In this document: positions 22,479-28,703 of the stretch, piece by piece
Layout of the letters: each line of letters opens with the position of its first letter
Position numbering within the stretch: position 1 is the first letter of the stretch
Assembly (NCBI GenBank): GCA_046728075.1
Contig: JBKPDV010000202.1
Span: forward strand, 1 to 28,703
Direction: 5' to 3'
Source: JBKPDV01 sp046728075
GTDB lineage: Bacteria; Acidobacteriota; Thermoanaerobaculia; UBA5066; Gp7-AA6
Length of the DNA: 28,703 nt
Made by a program: the position numbers and the translations under genes
The notes under the pieces: model-generated
What the model was told of the DNA's origin: nothing
Databases searched by the model: none
What the model saw: only the letters and a program-made list of their open reading frames with translations

Positions 22479-23390
22479 GGGGCTCCGCATCACCGCGGCT
22501 CATTGCCCGGCGCGGCATCGTTTGCCGCGGTCCTTCTCGCGATCGCTTGCACCGTCTGTTCGGCCCGGTCCGAGTCCTCGTCGGAAATTCTTCCGCGGCG
22601 AGTTGTGTCGCTCGCGCCGAATCTGACCGAGATCGTCTTCGCCGTCGGTGCCGGCGATCGATTGATCGGCGTCTCGGATTACTCCGACTATCCGGAGGCG
22701 GCGCGGTCGCTTCCACGAGTGGGAGGCCTGGAGGTCAGCGCGGAGCGCATCGCTTCGCTCTCGCCCGATCTGGTTCTCGCGACTCCGGAAGGCAACGCAA
22801 AAGGTCCTGTGCGGGCTCTCGAGGCCGTCGGCGTGCCCGTCCTCATCGTGCCGGGAAGCTCTCTGAACGAAGTGCTCCAGGGCATACGGCTCGTCGGCCG
22901 GAGGTTGGGCCACGCGCGGGAGGGGGAAGCTCTTGCTCGGAAGCTCGACTCGCGGCGGCGGGAGGTTCGGGCCCGAGGCAGCGGACCTCCCCGACCTGCG
23001 AGCGTGCTGCTGATCTGGCCCGATCCCGCTCAGGCCGCCGGCGGCAGCACCTTTCTCGACGACGTTCTCACGGAGGCGGGCGCCCGAAATCTCCTGGGCG
23101 ATCGGCCGGGCTGGCCAGTCCTGTCGCCGGAGTGGCTTGCGAGCGAGCCCATCGACGTGCTGGTCATTCCCGATTCCGCGGAGACTCGCTCCGCCTATGA
23201 ACATGCTTTTGCCTCTGGGCCTCTCTCGCGCGGGACCGTTTCACGCGCGCGCGTGATCCGCATCCCGGAATCCGTTTTGACGCGCCCCGGGCCGCGTGTC
23301 TTCGACGCGCTGGAAACCCTGGAGAGAGAGCTTGCTCAACCACAGGGAACGGGAAACAGCAGACGGGAAGGGAAAGGGGAGGCCCGATGA
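22425..23390 (+). CDS. btuF: BtuF-like periplasmic substrate-binding protein of an ABC importer
   Basis: Up to 321 residues; a class III substrate-binding protein (helical-backbone type) that delivers cobalamin or a similar chelate to the permease. RRVVSLAPNLTEIVFAVGAGDRLIGVSDYSDYP, LEVSAERIASLSPDLVLA and GRPGWPVLSPEWL-like stretches match BtuF best. The start is uncertain. GTG 22425 would place the N-terminal ~20 residues in the heptamer hairpin. A TTG at 22503 gives MPGAASFAAVLLAIACTVCSA, a plausible signal peptide with a possible lipidation cysteine. The last ~17 residues (PQGTGNSRREGKGEAR) come from a purine-rich repeat and are not family sequence. The stop overlaps the btuC start (ATGA). 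Vitamin B12 is the favoured substrate; iron-siderophore remains possible. Confidence 0.82.
   Translation: MLGRITRAFGLRTRDHGAGAPHHRGSLPGAASFAAVLLAIACTVCSARSESSSEILPRRVVSLAPNLTEIVFAVGAGDRLIGVSDYSDYPEAARSLPRVGGLEVSAERIASLSPDLVLATPEGNAKGPVRALEAVGVPVLIVPGSSLNEVLQGIRLVGRRLGHAREGEALARKLDSRRREVRARGSGPPRPASVLLIWPDPAQAAGGSTFLDDVLTEAGARNLLGDRPGWPVLSPEWLASEPIDVLVIPDSAETRSAYEHAFASGPLSRGTVSRARVIRIPESVLTRPGPRVFDALETLERELAQPQGTGNSRREGKGEAR
23342..23380 (+). repeat. One-armed GGGAANN repeat in the btuF 3' end
   Basis: Imperfect tandem units of GGGAAC/GGGAAAC type spaced about 6-7 bases apart code for the low-complexity tail of the BtuF-like protein. No complementary arm is present, and btuC starts at once. 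Confidence 0.5.
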
Positions 23391-24352
23391 GGGCTTCGCC
23401 CTCCCTCGCGATTGCTCTCCTTCTTCTTCTCGCCGCGATCTCGGTTGGCCTGGCGATTGGCGGAGTCCATCTGTCGCTGCCGGATCTCTGGGCGGGAACC
23501 GGAGAGGCCGGGGAAACGGCGCGCAGAATCGCCGGACTGCGATTGCCGCGCGTGGCGCTGGCTGCTTTGGTGGGAGCTTGTCTCGCTCTGGCCGGCGCGG
23601 CGATGCAGGCCCTGCTCAAGAACCCGCTGGCCGATCCCTTCCTTCTGGGAACCTCTGGCGGAGCCGCGACGGGCGCGGCGATCGCGTCCCTCGCGGGAGC
23701 CTCCCCTCTCGTCTCTCCCGGTGCGGCCTTCGTCGGAGCGGTGGGTTCGTCGCTCGCCGTCGCGGCGCTCGCGCGGCGGGGCGGCCGGCTGGACCTGCAC
23801 CGGCTGCTGCTCGCGGGATTGATCGCCAACGCGTTTTTCTCCGCCGTGCTCCTGGGAATCTTCTCGGTGGCTTCCTCTCAGGCGGCCCGGACGATGCTTT
23901 TCTGGATGATGGGAAGCCTGTCCGATGCCTCGTTTTCTTCAGTCGCGGCGCTTCTTCCCTATGCCGCGGCCGGCGGCGCTGTCCTGCTCCTCTCGGCGTC
24001 GCGCCTGAACCTGTTTGCCGTCGGAGAGGAGAATGCCGCGGCGCTCGGCGTCGACACCGAACGATCCAAGCGGCTGGTCTTCCTTGCCGCGTCGCTGACC
24101 ACGGGTGCCGCGGTCGCCTTCGCCGGCGTCATCGGTTTCGTGGGCCTCCTGGTGCCGCACGCGGCGCGCGCCGTCGTGGGAAACGACCAGCGACTCCTGC
24201 TTCCCGTCGCCGCGATCTCCGGAGCGACCCTACTCGTCGCCGCGGACACCCTTTCGCGGACCGTGTTCTCCCCGGCGGAGCTGCCTATCGGCGCGGTGAC
24301 GGCCGCCGTAGGCGCGCCCCTCTTCGCGTGGCTGCTCCTCAAGAACCCATGA
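23387..24352 (+). CDS. btuC: BtuC/FecCD-family ABC importer permease
   Basis: A 321-residue inner-membrane permease of the FecCD family, the channel part of vitamin B12 and siderophore importers. The diagnostic stretch LRLPRVALAALVGACLALAGAAMQALLKNPLADPFLLGTSGGAATGA is present in full at about residues 51-100. Further family elements are LFWMMGSL, GEENAAALGVDTERSK, GVIGFVGLLVPHAARAVVGNDQRLLLP and LPIGAVTAAVGAPLFAWLL at the end. About ten membrane helices fit. It overlaps btuF and btuD by four bases each (ATGA at both ends), so the three are one translation-coupled unit. No cobalamin riboswitch is recognisable ahead of the cluster. Confidence 0.92.
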   Translation: MRASPSLAIALLLLLAAISVGLAIGGVHLSLPDLWAGTGEAGETARRIAGLRLPRVALAALVGACLALAGAAMQALLKNPLADPFLLGTSGGAATGAAIASLAGASPLVSPGAAFVGAVGSSLAVAALARRGGRLDLHRLLLAGLIANAFFSAVLLGIFSVASSQAARTMLFWMMGSLSDASFSSVAALLPYAAAGGAVLLLSASRLNLFAVGEENAAALGVDTERSKRLVFLAASLTTGAAVAFAGVIGFVGLLVPHAARAVVGNDQRLLLPVAAISGATLLVAADTLSRTVFSPAELPIGAVTAAVGAPLFAWLLLKNP

Positions 24353-25155
24353 CAGCGATCGCACTGGAGGCCCGCGCTCTGTCCGCCGCCTACGGCAAGA
24401 CGCGGGCGCTCGACGGCCTGAGCGCAATGGTGCCCGGAGGAGCGATCGTGGCGCTTCTGGGTGAGAACGGTTCAGGCAAGTCGACGTTGCTGAAAGTGAT
24501 TGCGAGGATCCTTCCGCCGGCTGGCGGCGACCTGCTGCTGGAGGGCCGGCCTCTGTCGCAGATCCCTCGGCGCGAAACGGCGCGCCGCATCGCTTACGTT
24601 CCGCAGAGCACGGAGCTGGTTTTCCCGATCCGATCTCTGGATCTGGTCCTGCAGGGCCGCGCCCCGCACAATCCGGGCTTCTCGACCGACTCCCCGATCG
24701 ATCGCGCCCTCGCGCTGGAAGCGATGCGGTCCTGCGACGTGGAGGCCCTCGCTTCGCGCGACGCCTCCACCCTTTCGGGCGGCGAGAAACGCCGGGTCTT
24801 CCTCGCCCGAGCGCTCGCGCAGCAGGCGGACATCTGGTTGCTGGATGAGCCGACCTCGGGGCTGGACCCGCGCCACCGACTCGAGTTTCTGGAAACGCTC
24901 GCGCGCGTCCATCGCGAGCGGTTGACGACGGTTCTCTTCGTCACCCACGAGATCGATCTGGCGGCGGCGCTCGCGGACCGTGTGATCCTCTTGAAGCGCG
25001 GCCGCGAGCTGGCGGAGGGGCCGGCCGGCGAAGCGATCACGGCCGAGACGCTCGCCCGGGCCTTCGAGGTCGAGGTTCGGATCGAAGTGGACACGACCGG
25101 CCGGCGGCACTTCGTGCCGGTGGCTCCCACGCGGGTCGTAACTGGTGGCGCATGA
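24349..25155 (+). CDS. btuD: BtuD/FecE-family ABC importer ATPase
   Basis: A 268-residue ATPase that powers the BtuC-like permease at the cytoplasmic side. Walker A is GENGSGKST (38-46), the Q-loop is AYVPQSTEL, the signature is LSGGEKRRVFLARAL (142-156), Walker B is IWLLDEPTSGLD (162-172), and the switch histidine is in VTHEIDLAAALADR. The C-terminus after about 225 (ETLARAFEVEVRIE) is typical of FecE/BtuD. The reading frame is open far upstream, but the start is the ATG at 24349 that overlaps the btuC stop. accD follows after 46 bases with no repeat array between. Confidence 0.93.
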   Translation: MTAIALEARALSAAYGKTRALDGLSAMVPGGAIVALLGENGSGKSTLLKVIARILPPAGGDLLLEGRPLSQIPRRETARRIAYVPQSTELVFPIRSLDLVLQGRAPHNPGFSTDSPIDRALALEAMRSCDVEALASRDASTLSGGEKRRVFLARALAQQADIWLLDEPTSGLDPRHRLEFLETLARVHRERLTTVLFVTHEIDLAAALADRVILLKRGRELAEGPAGEAITAETLARAFEVEVRIEVDTTGRRHFVPVAPTRVVTGGA

Positions 25156-25201
25156 ATGATTTCCAACGACCGGACACCTGCTGTTACGATCGTCGGCTCT
25201 C

Positions 25202-26053
25202 ATGTGGTTCAAGAAAGACAAGGCTCCCAAAGAGCCGAGGGAACGGCGTCCCAGCAAGGTTCCCGAGGGGCTCTGGGTCAAGTGCGACAACTGTCGCGAG
25301 ATCCTTTACAACAAGGAGCTCGCCCGCAACTTCAAGATCTGCCCCAAGTGCCAGTTCCACTTTCGCCTTTCCGCGCTGGAACGCCTCCAGATGCTCTTCG
25401 ACGAAGAGCAATACGTCGAGCTGGATGGGGAGCTGCGCTCGGCCGACCCGCTGAAGTTTCGGGACACCAAGCGCTATCGCGACCGGCTGCGGCAGTACGA
25501 GGAGAGCGCCGGGGCGAGCGAGGCCATCCGCACCGCCACCGGCACGATGGGCGGCATCCCGGTGATCATCGGCGCGATGGAATTCTCGTTCCTCGGTGGT
25601 TCGATGGGCTCCGTTGTCGGGGAGAAGGTGGCGCGCGCCGCCGAACGCGCGCTCCACGAGCGCAAGCCCCTCGTGCTCGTCTCGACATCGGGCGGAGCCC
25701 GCATGCAGGAGGGGATTCTGTCGCTCATGCAGATGGGAAAGATCGCGGCCGCACTGTCGCGCCTTTCCGAAGGACGGATTCCCTACATTTCGATCATGAC
25801 CGATCCGACCACGGGAGGCGTGACGGCCTCCTATGCCATGCTCGGGGACCTGAATCTCGCGGAGCCTCAGGCGCTAATCGGATTCGCAGGCCCTCGCGTG
25901 ATCGAACAGACGATCCGCCAGACGCTCCCGGACGGGTTCCAACGCTCCGAGTTTCTTCTGGAACACGGGATGCTCGACATGGTCGTCCCGCGCTCGGAAA
26001 TGAAGGCGACGGTCGTGAGGTGCCTGAAGCTCCTGTGGGACGGAGGCCGGTAA
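25202..26053 (+). CDS. accD: Acetyl-CoA carboxylase carboxyltransferase subunit beta
   Basis: A 283-residue AccD. With AccA it transfers CO2 from carboxybiotin to acetyl-CoA to give malonyl-CoA, the first step of fatty-acid synthesis. The N-terminal zinc ribbon has C28, C31, C47 and C50 (VKCDNC and KICPKC). The crotonase-fold core shows GGSMGSVVGEKVARA, STSGGARMQEGILSLMQM, YISIMTDPTTGGVTASYAMLGD and FAGPRVIEQTI. The length is normal. The ATG at 25202 fits the family start MWFKK. TACGAT at 25185-25190 could be a -10 for a leader of about 5 bases, and no ribosome site is obvious. accD-folC is a common gene pair. The TAA stop lies in the first heptamer of the following hairpin. Confidence 0.97.
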   Translation: MWFKKDKAPKEPRERRPSKVPEGLWVKCDNCREILYNKELARNFKICPKCQFHFRLSALERLQMLFDEEQYVELDGELRSADPLKFRDTKRYRDRLRQYEESAGASEAIRTATGTMGGIPVIIGAMEFSFLGGSMGSVVGEKVARAAERALHERKPLVLVSTSGGARMQEGILSLMQMGKIAAALSRLSEGRIPYISIMTDPTTGGVTASYAMLGDLNLAEPQALIGFAGPRVIEQTIRQTLPDGFQRSEFLLEHGMLDMVVPRSEMKATVVRCLKLLWDGGR

Positions 26054-26128
26054 TCGGAAATCGGGAACCGGGAATCGAAGCCAAAACTTTTGCGATGGAT
26101 CGATTTCCGATTTCCGAGTCCCGATTCC
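26051..26128. repeat. Heptamer inverted-repeat hairpin, NNATCGG family, between accD and folC
   Basis: Four units of consensus NAATCGG (26051-26078) face four units of CGATTNC type (26101-26128), with a 22-base loop. The left arm contains the accD stop codon. The right arm is inside folC and codes for its residues 3-11. Confidence 0.93.
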
Positions 26129-27408
26129 CGGCGCTTGAGCGCCTCGAATCGCTTTCCCTTCGGGGCATGAAGCTCGGCCTCGCGGCGATCGACTCTCTTT
26201 GCCAGCGCCTGGATCGGCCGCAAGCGCGGGTTCCCTCCGTCCTGCTCGCCGGGACCAACGGCAAGGGCTCGACCGCGGCCACCCTTTCCGCCATTGCCAC
26301 TTGCGCCGGCTTGCGCTCCGGCCTCTACACCTCGCCGCATCTCGTGCGCGTGACCGAGCGCGTGAGGATCCAAGACGTCGACGCCACGGACGTTGAGCTC
26401 GAGGAAGCGCTCACGAGAGTCTTTCGAGCCTCCGACGAGACACCCGGAATCCCGGTGACCTATTTCGAAGCGATGACGGCCGCCGCGTTTCTTCTCTTTG
26501 CCGACCGGCGGCTCGATCTCGCGATTCTGGAGGTCGGGCTGGGCGGCCGTTTCGACGCGACCAACGTCGCTTCGCCTGAGCTCTCGGTCGTCACGTCCGT
26601 CTCGCTCGATCACACAGAAGAGCTCGGGCATACGATCGGCGCGATCGCACGGGAGAAGGCGGGGATCTTTCGACGGGGCAAGCCGGCCCTCGTCGAGAGT
26701 CCCCTCGAAGAGGCGCTCCAGAGCTTCCGGGAAGCCGCCGCGGCGAGCGGCGCCCTTCTTCACGAGTTGCGAGCCGAGGTGACGATGGAAGTTGAAAGAC
26801 CGTCTCTCCGAGAGACGCGATTTCGCTTGCGGACGCCCCGGCGCGCCTACGAGCTCGCGACTCCACTTCTGGGTGCGCACCAGGCGTGGAACGCGGCAAC
26901 CGCCGTCCGATCGGCGGAGATGCTCCCCGCAAGTCTGGAGATCGACGCCGCCGCGGTCGCGCGCGGCGTCTCCGCCGTCCGCTGGCCGGGCCGGCTGGAG
27001 CAGTTGATCGTCCGCGGGCACCCGGTGCTGCTCGACGGTTGTCACAATCCGGACGGCGCCGGCAGCCTCGCCCGTTTCCTTGCCGAGACGGGACTCGAGG
27101 CGGACTTGATCTTCGGCGCGATGGCGGACAAGGACATCGAGTCCATGGCGGCGGCGCTTTTCGGGACAGTCCGGGAGATCCGCCTGGTTCCCATTTCTTC
27201 TCCTCGGTCGGAGACTCCGATCGAGCTCCGCCGGCGCGTCGCGCCCTGGCGCTCCGATGCCATCGAGTCGGGAAGCCTCGGGGAGGCTCTCGAAGAATTT
27301 CTGTCCCGGCCCGGGGAGAAACCTATAATCGTCGCCGGTTCTCTCTATCTCGTCGGGCAGGCGCGCTCGCTCCTGGCCGGCGGGCAGATCGGAGAAGGTC
27401 GCCCGTGA
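26095..27408 (+). CDS. folC: Folylpolyglutamate synthase / dihydrofolate synthase
   Basis: A 437-residue FolC of the Mur-ligase superfamily, which adds glutamate to dihydropteroate or folates in the cytoplasm using ATP. The ATP loop is GTNGKGST (53-60). LYTSPHLVRVTERVRI, ILEVGLGGRFDATN, TSVSLDHTEELG, REKAGIFRRGKPALVES and VLLDGCHNPDGAGSL are all present. The family N-terminus LERLESLSLRGMKLGL requires a start before residue 14. The only nearby start is ATG 26095 in the loop of the heptamer hairpin, so residues 3-11 (RFPISESRF) are made from the repeat arm. No Shine-Dalgarno sequence is visible. The stop overlaps the dgt start (GTGA). Confidence 0.95.
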   Translation: MDRFPISESRFPALERLESLSLRGMKLGLAAIDSLCQRLDRPQARVPSVLLAGTNGKGSTAATLSAIATCAGLRSGLYTSPHLVRVTERVRIQDVDATDVELEEALTRVFRASDETPGIPVTYFEAMTAAAFLLFADRRLDLAILEVGLGGRFDATNVASPELSVVTSVSLDHTEELGHTIGAIAREKAGIFRRGKPALVESPLEEALQSFREAAAASGALLHELRAEVTMEVERPSLRETRFRLRTPRRAYELATPLLGAHQAWNAATAVRSAEMLPASLEIDAAAVARGVSAVRWPGRLEQLIVRGHPVLLDGCHNPDGAGSLARFLAETGLEADLIFGAMADKDIESMAAALFGTVREIRLVPISSPRSETPIELRRRVAPWRSDAIESGSLGEALEEFLSRPGEKPIIVAGSLYLVGQARSLLAGGQIGEGRP

Positions 27409-28679
27409 AGATCGCCGTGGAAGAGCTCACCCGGGAGCACTTCGAGCGCCTGGAAGAGGAGCGGCTCGCGGTGTACGCCTCGAAGAGCTCACGCTCGAAG
27501 CGGGCGCGGGGCTTCGTCCTCCCGATGGAAGGGGACGCGCGGACCCAGTACGCTCATGACCGCGACCGGATCATTCACTCGCGGGCCTTCCGCCGCCTGA
27601 AGCACAAGACCCAGGTCTTCGTCCCTTACGAAGGGGATCACTTCCGCACCCGCCTGACGCACACGATCGAAGTCTCGCAGATCGCTCGCAGCGCCGCGCG
27701 CTTCCTGAACCTGAACGAAGACCTGACCGAGGCAATCGCGCTTGGCCACGACCTCGGACACACTCCCTTCGGACACTCCGGCGAACGCGTTCTCGATCGA
27801 CTCCTTCGGGAAAGCCACCCAGGGGCGGGCGGGTTCAAGCACAACTACCAGTCCGTTCGAGTCGTGGATCGGCTGGAAAAGCGATACGAGGAGCCGGGCC
27901 TCGATCTGACCCACGACGTGCGCGAGGGGATCTTCAAGCACACGCTCTGGAAACGCTCTTATCCCTTCCCTCTCGACTGGCCCGAGGGCCTCCACCTCGA
28001 GTCCGGGGGATCGCTGGAAGCCCAGACGGTCAACTGGTGCGACGAGATCGCGCAACAGACGCACGATCTCGAAGACGGGCTGCCCCTGACGGAAGAGGAG
28101 TCGATCGAAGCGCTGGAGATCTCGCGGATCGTCCGTGCCGCTCGCCCGGCGGGGCGCGATCGCACCGTCCGTCGCACCTCGCTCATCCGCGGGATGATCG
28201 CGGTCCTGACCGCGGATCTCGTAGAAGCCTCTCGCGCTCGGATCGAACAGTGGCTCGAGGCGAGTCGGATCTCGACGTCCGACGACTTCTACTCCTGGAG
28301 GGAGAGATTGCCCGGAGACCTGGTGACCTTTTCCGAAAAGGGACGCGGCTACTATCGGGAGTTGAAGGACTTCGTCTACCGCCACATCATTCATTCCTTC
28401 CCCGTCTCGCGCTACGACGGCCACGCCCGGCGGGTGCTGGCAGGCCTCTTCCGCGCCTACCGGGAGAATCCCCGTCTCCTGCCCGACTATGTCTTGATGA
28501 CGTTGCGGGACCAGCTCCAGGTCCGGTTCCTGCGCGAAGTGGCCTTGCGGGACGTGGATCGGGAAGCCGAAGAGAGATACTTTCCGAGGCCCGAGTTCTA
28601 CCGCGCGATCGCCGACCACATTGCGGGGATGACGGACAGTTACGCCAATGAGGAGTATCGGCAGCTGGTGGTGGAGTGA
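27405..28679 (+). CDS. dgt: dGTPase-like HD-domain nucleotide hydrolase
   Basis: A 424-residue protein of the dGTP triphosphohydrolase family, HD-domain enzymes that split dNTPs to nucleoside and triphosphate and so adjust dNTP pools. DRDRIIHSRAFRRLKHKTQVF (about 52-72) is the family signature. The metal site has H86 in RLTHTIEV and H115-D116 in ALGHDLGHTPFGH, and the fourth ligand is probably the Asp in NWCDEIAQQTHDLEDG. The frame is open upstream into folC, but the GTG at 27405 overlaps the folC stop and GGAGAAGG lies about 8 bases before it. TATAAT at 27324-27329 inside folC might be an internal -10. At the right edge a new NNTCAGC-like array begins. Confidence 0.93.
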   Translation: MKIAVEELTREHFERLEEERLAVYASKSSRSKRARGFVLPMEGDARTQYAHDRDRIIHSRAFRRLKHKTQVFVPYEGDHFRTRLTHTIEVSQIARSAARFLNLNEDLTEAIALGHDLGHTPFGHSGERVLDRLLRESHPGAGGFKHNYQSVRVVDRLEKRYEEPGLDLTHDVREGIFKHTLWKRSYPFPLDWPEGLHLESGGSLEAQTVNWCDEIAQQTHDLEDGLPLTEEESIEALEISRIVRAARPAGRDRTVRRTSLIRGMIAVLTADLVEASRARIEQWLEASRISTSDDFYSWRERLPGDLVTFSEKGRGYYRELKDFVYRHIIHSFPVSRYDGHARRVLAGLFRAYRENPRLLPDYVLMTLRDQLQVRFLREVALRDVDREAEERYFPRPEFYRAIADHIAGMTDSYANEEYRQLVVE

Positions 28680-28687
28680 AGAAAGAA

Positions 28688-28703
28688 GTCGACAGCTGAC
28701 AGT
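28688..28703. repeat. Start of another heptamer array, truncated by the window edge
   Basis: Directly after the dgt stop, GACAGCT and GACAGT (28691-28703) match the first arm of the NNTCAGC-family hairpins seen at 4198, 9922 and 13011. The second arm, if present, lies outside the window. Confidence 0.6.

Noticed and set aside
23296..24348. Upstream extension of the btuD reading frame (619 codons in total)
   Set aside because: This stretch lies under btuC in another frame and reads as Arg/Gly-rich noise. The conserved ABC ATPase starts at ATG 24349 at an ATGA overlap.
25152..25454. A 100-codon frame starting at the ATGA overlap with btuD
   Set aside because: It runs out of frame through the start of accD, whose zinc-ribbon N-terminus is unmistakable, and its translation has no recognisable domain.

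Overview
This 28.7 kb window is a gene-dense, GC-rich segment of a bacterial chromosome. I recognise 25 protein-coding genes, one of them cut by the left edge. I see no RNA genes, insertion sequences, phage genes or CRISPR arrays. The cell is diderm, because an OmpA-type peptidoglycan-binding outer-membrane protein and a TonB-type C-terminal domain are present. Kinases with an HRDVSPQN loop, a DUF4388/PATAN protein and an FtsEX pair fit Acidobacteriota (Thermoanaerobaculia-like) or the myxobacterial side of the old Deltaproteobacteria. That placement is inference from gene style only.

Layout from left to right. 1-1700 (minus): SprT-like metalloprotease, P1-family peptidase and an EamA permease (partial). 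1768-3391: dienelactone-hydrolase-like protein (+), then a 7Fe ferredoxin and a small exported protein (both minus). 3523-9921 (+): SANT/TPR protein, glmU, glmS and a PcrA/UvrD helicase. 9996-10733 (minus): PgeF/YfiH laccase-domain protein. 10808-13974 (+): gatB, ftsE, ftsX. 14078-19138 (minus): yebC, ruvC, a PATAN protein, an OmpA-family protein and an AI-2E-type permease. 19232-28679 (+): a 931-residue pseudo-receiver/Ser-Thr kinase/TonB fusion, a small coiled-coil protein, a BtuFCD-like ABC importer, accD, folC and dgt.

Functionally this is mostly housekeeping. GlmS and GlmU make UDP-GlcNAc. FtsEX links cell division to wall hydrolysis. RuvC, PcrA and Dgt act in DNA and nucleotide metabolism. 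AccD and FolC serve fatty-acid and folate synthesis, and GatB serves tRNA amidation. Several genes overlap by four bases (peptidase/EamA, gatB/ftsE, btuF/btuC, btuC/btuD, folC/dgt), so they are probably translationally coupled.

The most striking signal is between the genes. After most stop codons that are not overlapped by the next gene there is a hairpin whose two arms are each built of 3-6 tandem copies of a 7-base unit. The heptamer differs from locus to locus (GTTCANN, GGCGANN, NNTCAGC, GTTNTCN, NNATCGG, GTNCNTN and others), but the two arms of a locus stay complementary. At least nine such loci are clear. Several run into coding sequence and supply the C-termini of SprT and RuvC, the N-terminus of FolC and the start codon of FtsX. 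Only one conventional U-tract terminator is visible, after the OmpA gene. A second pattern is a -10 box placed 6-9 bases before the start codon of several genes that lack a Shine-Dalgarno sequence, which predicts leaderless or nearly leaderless mRNAs.
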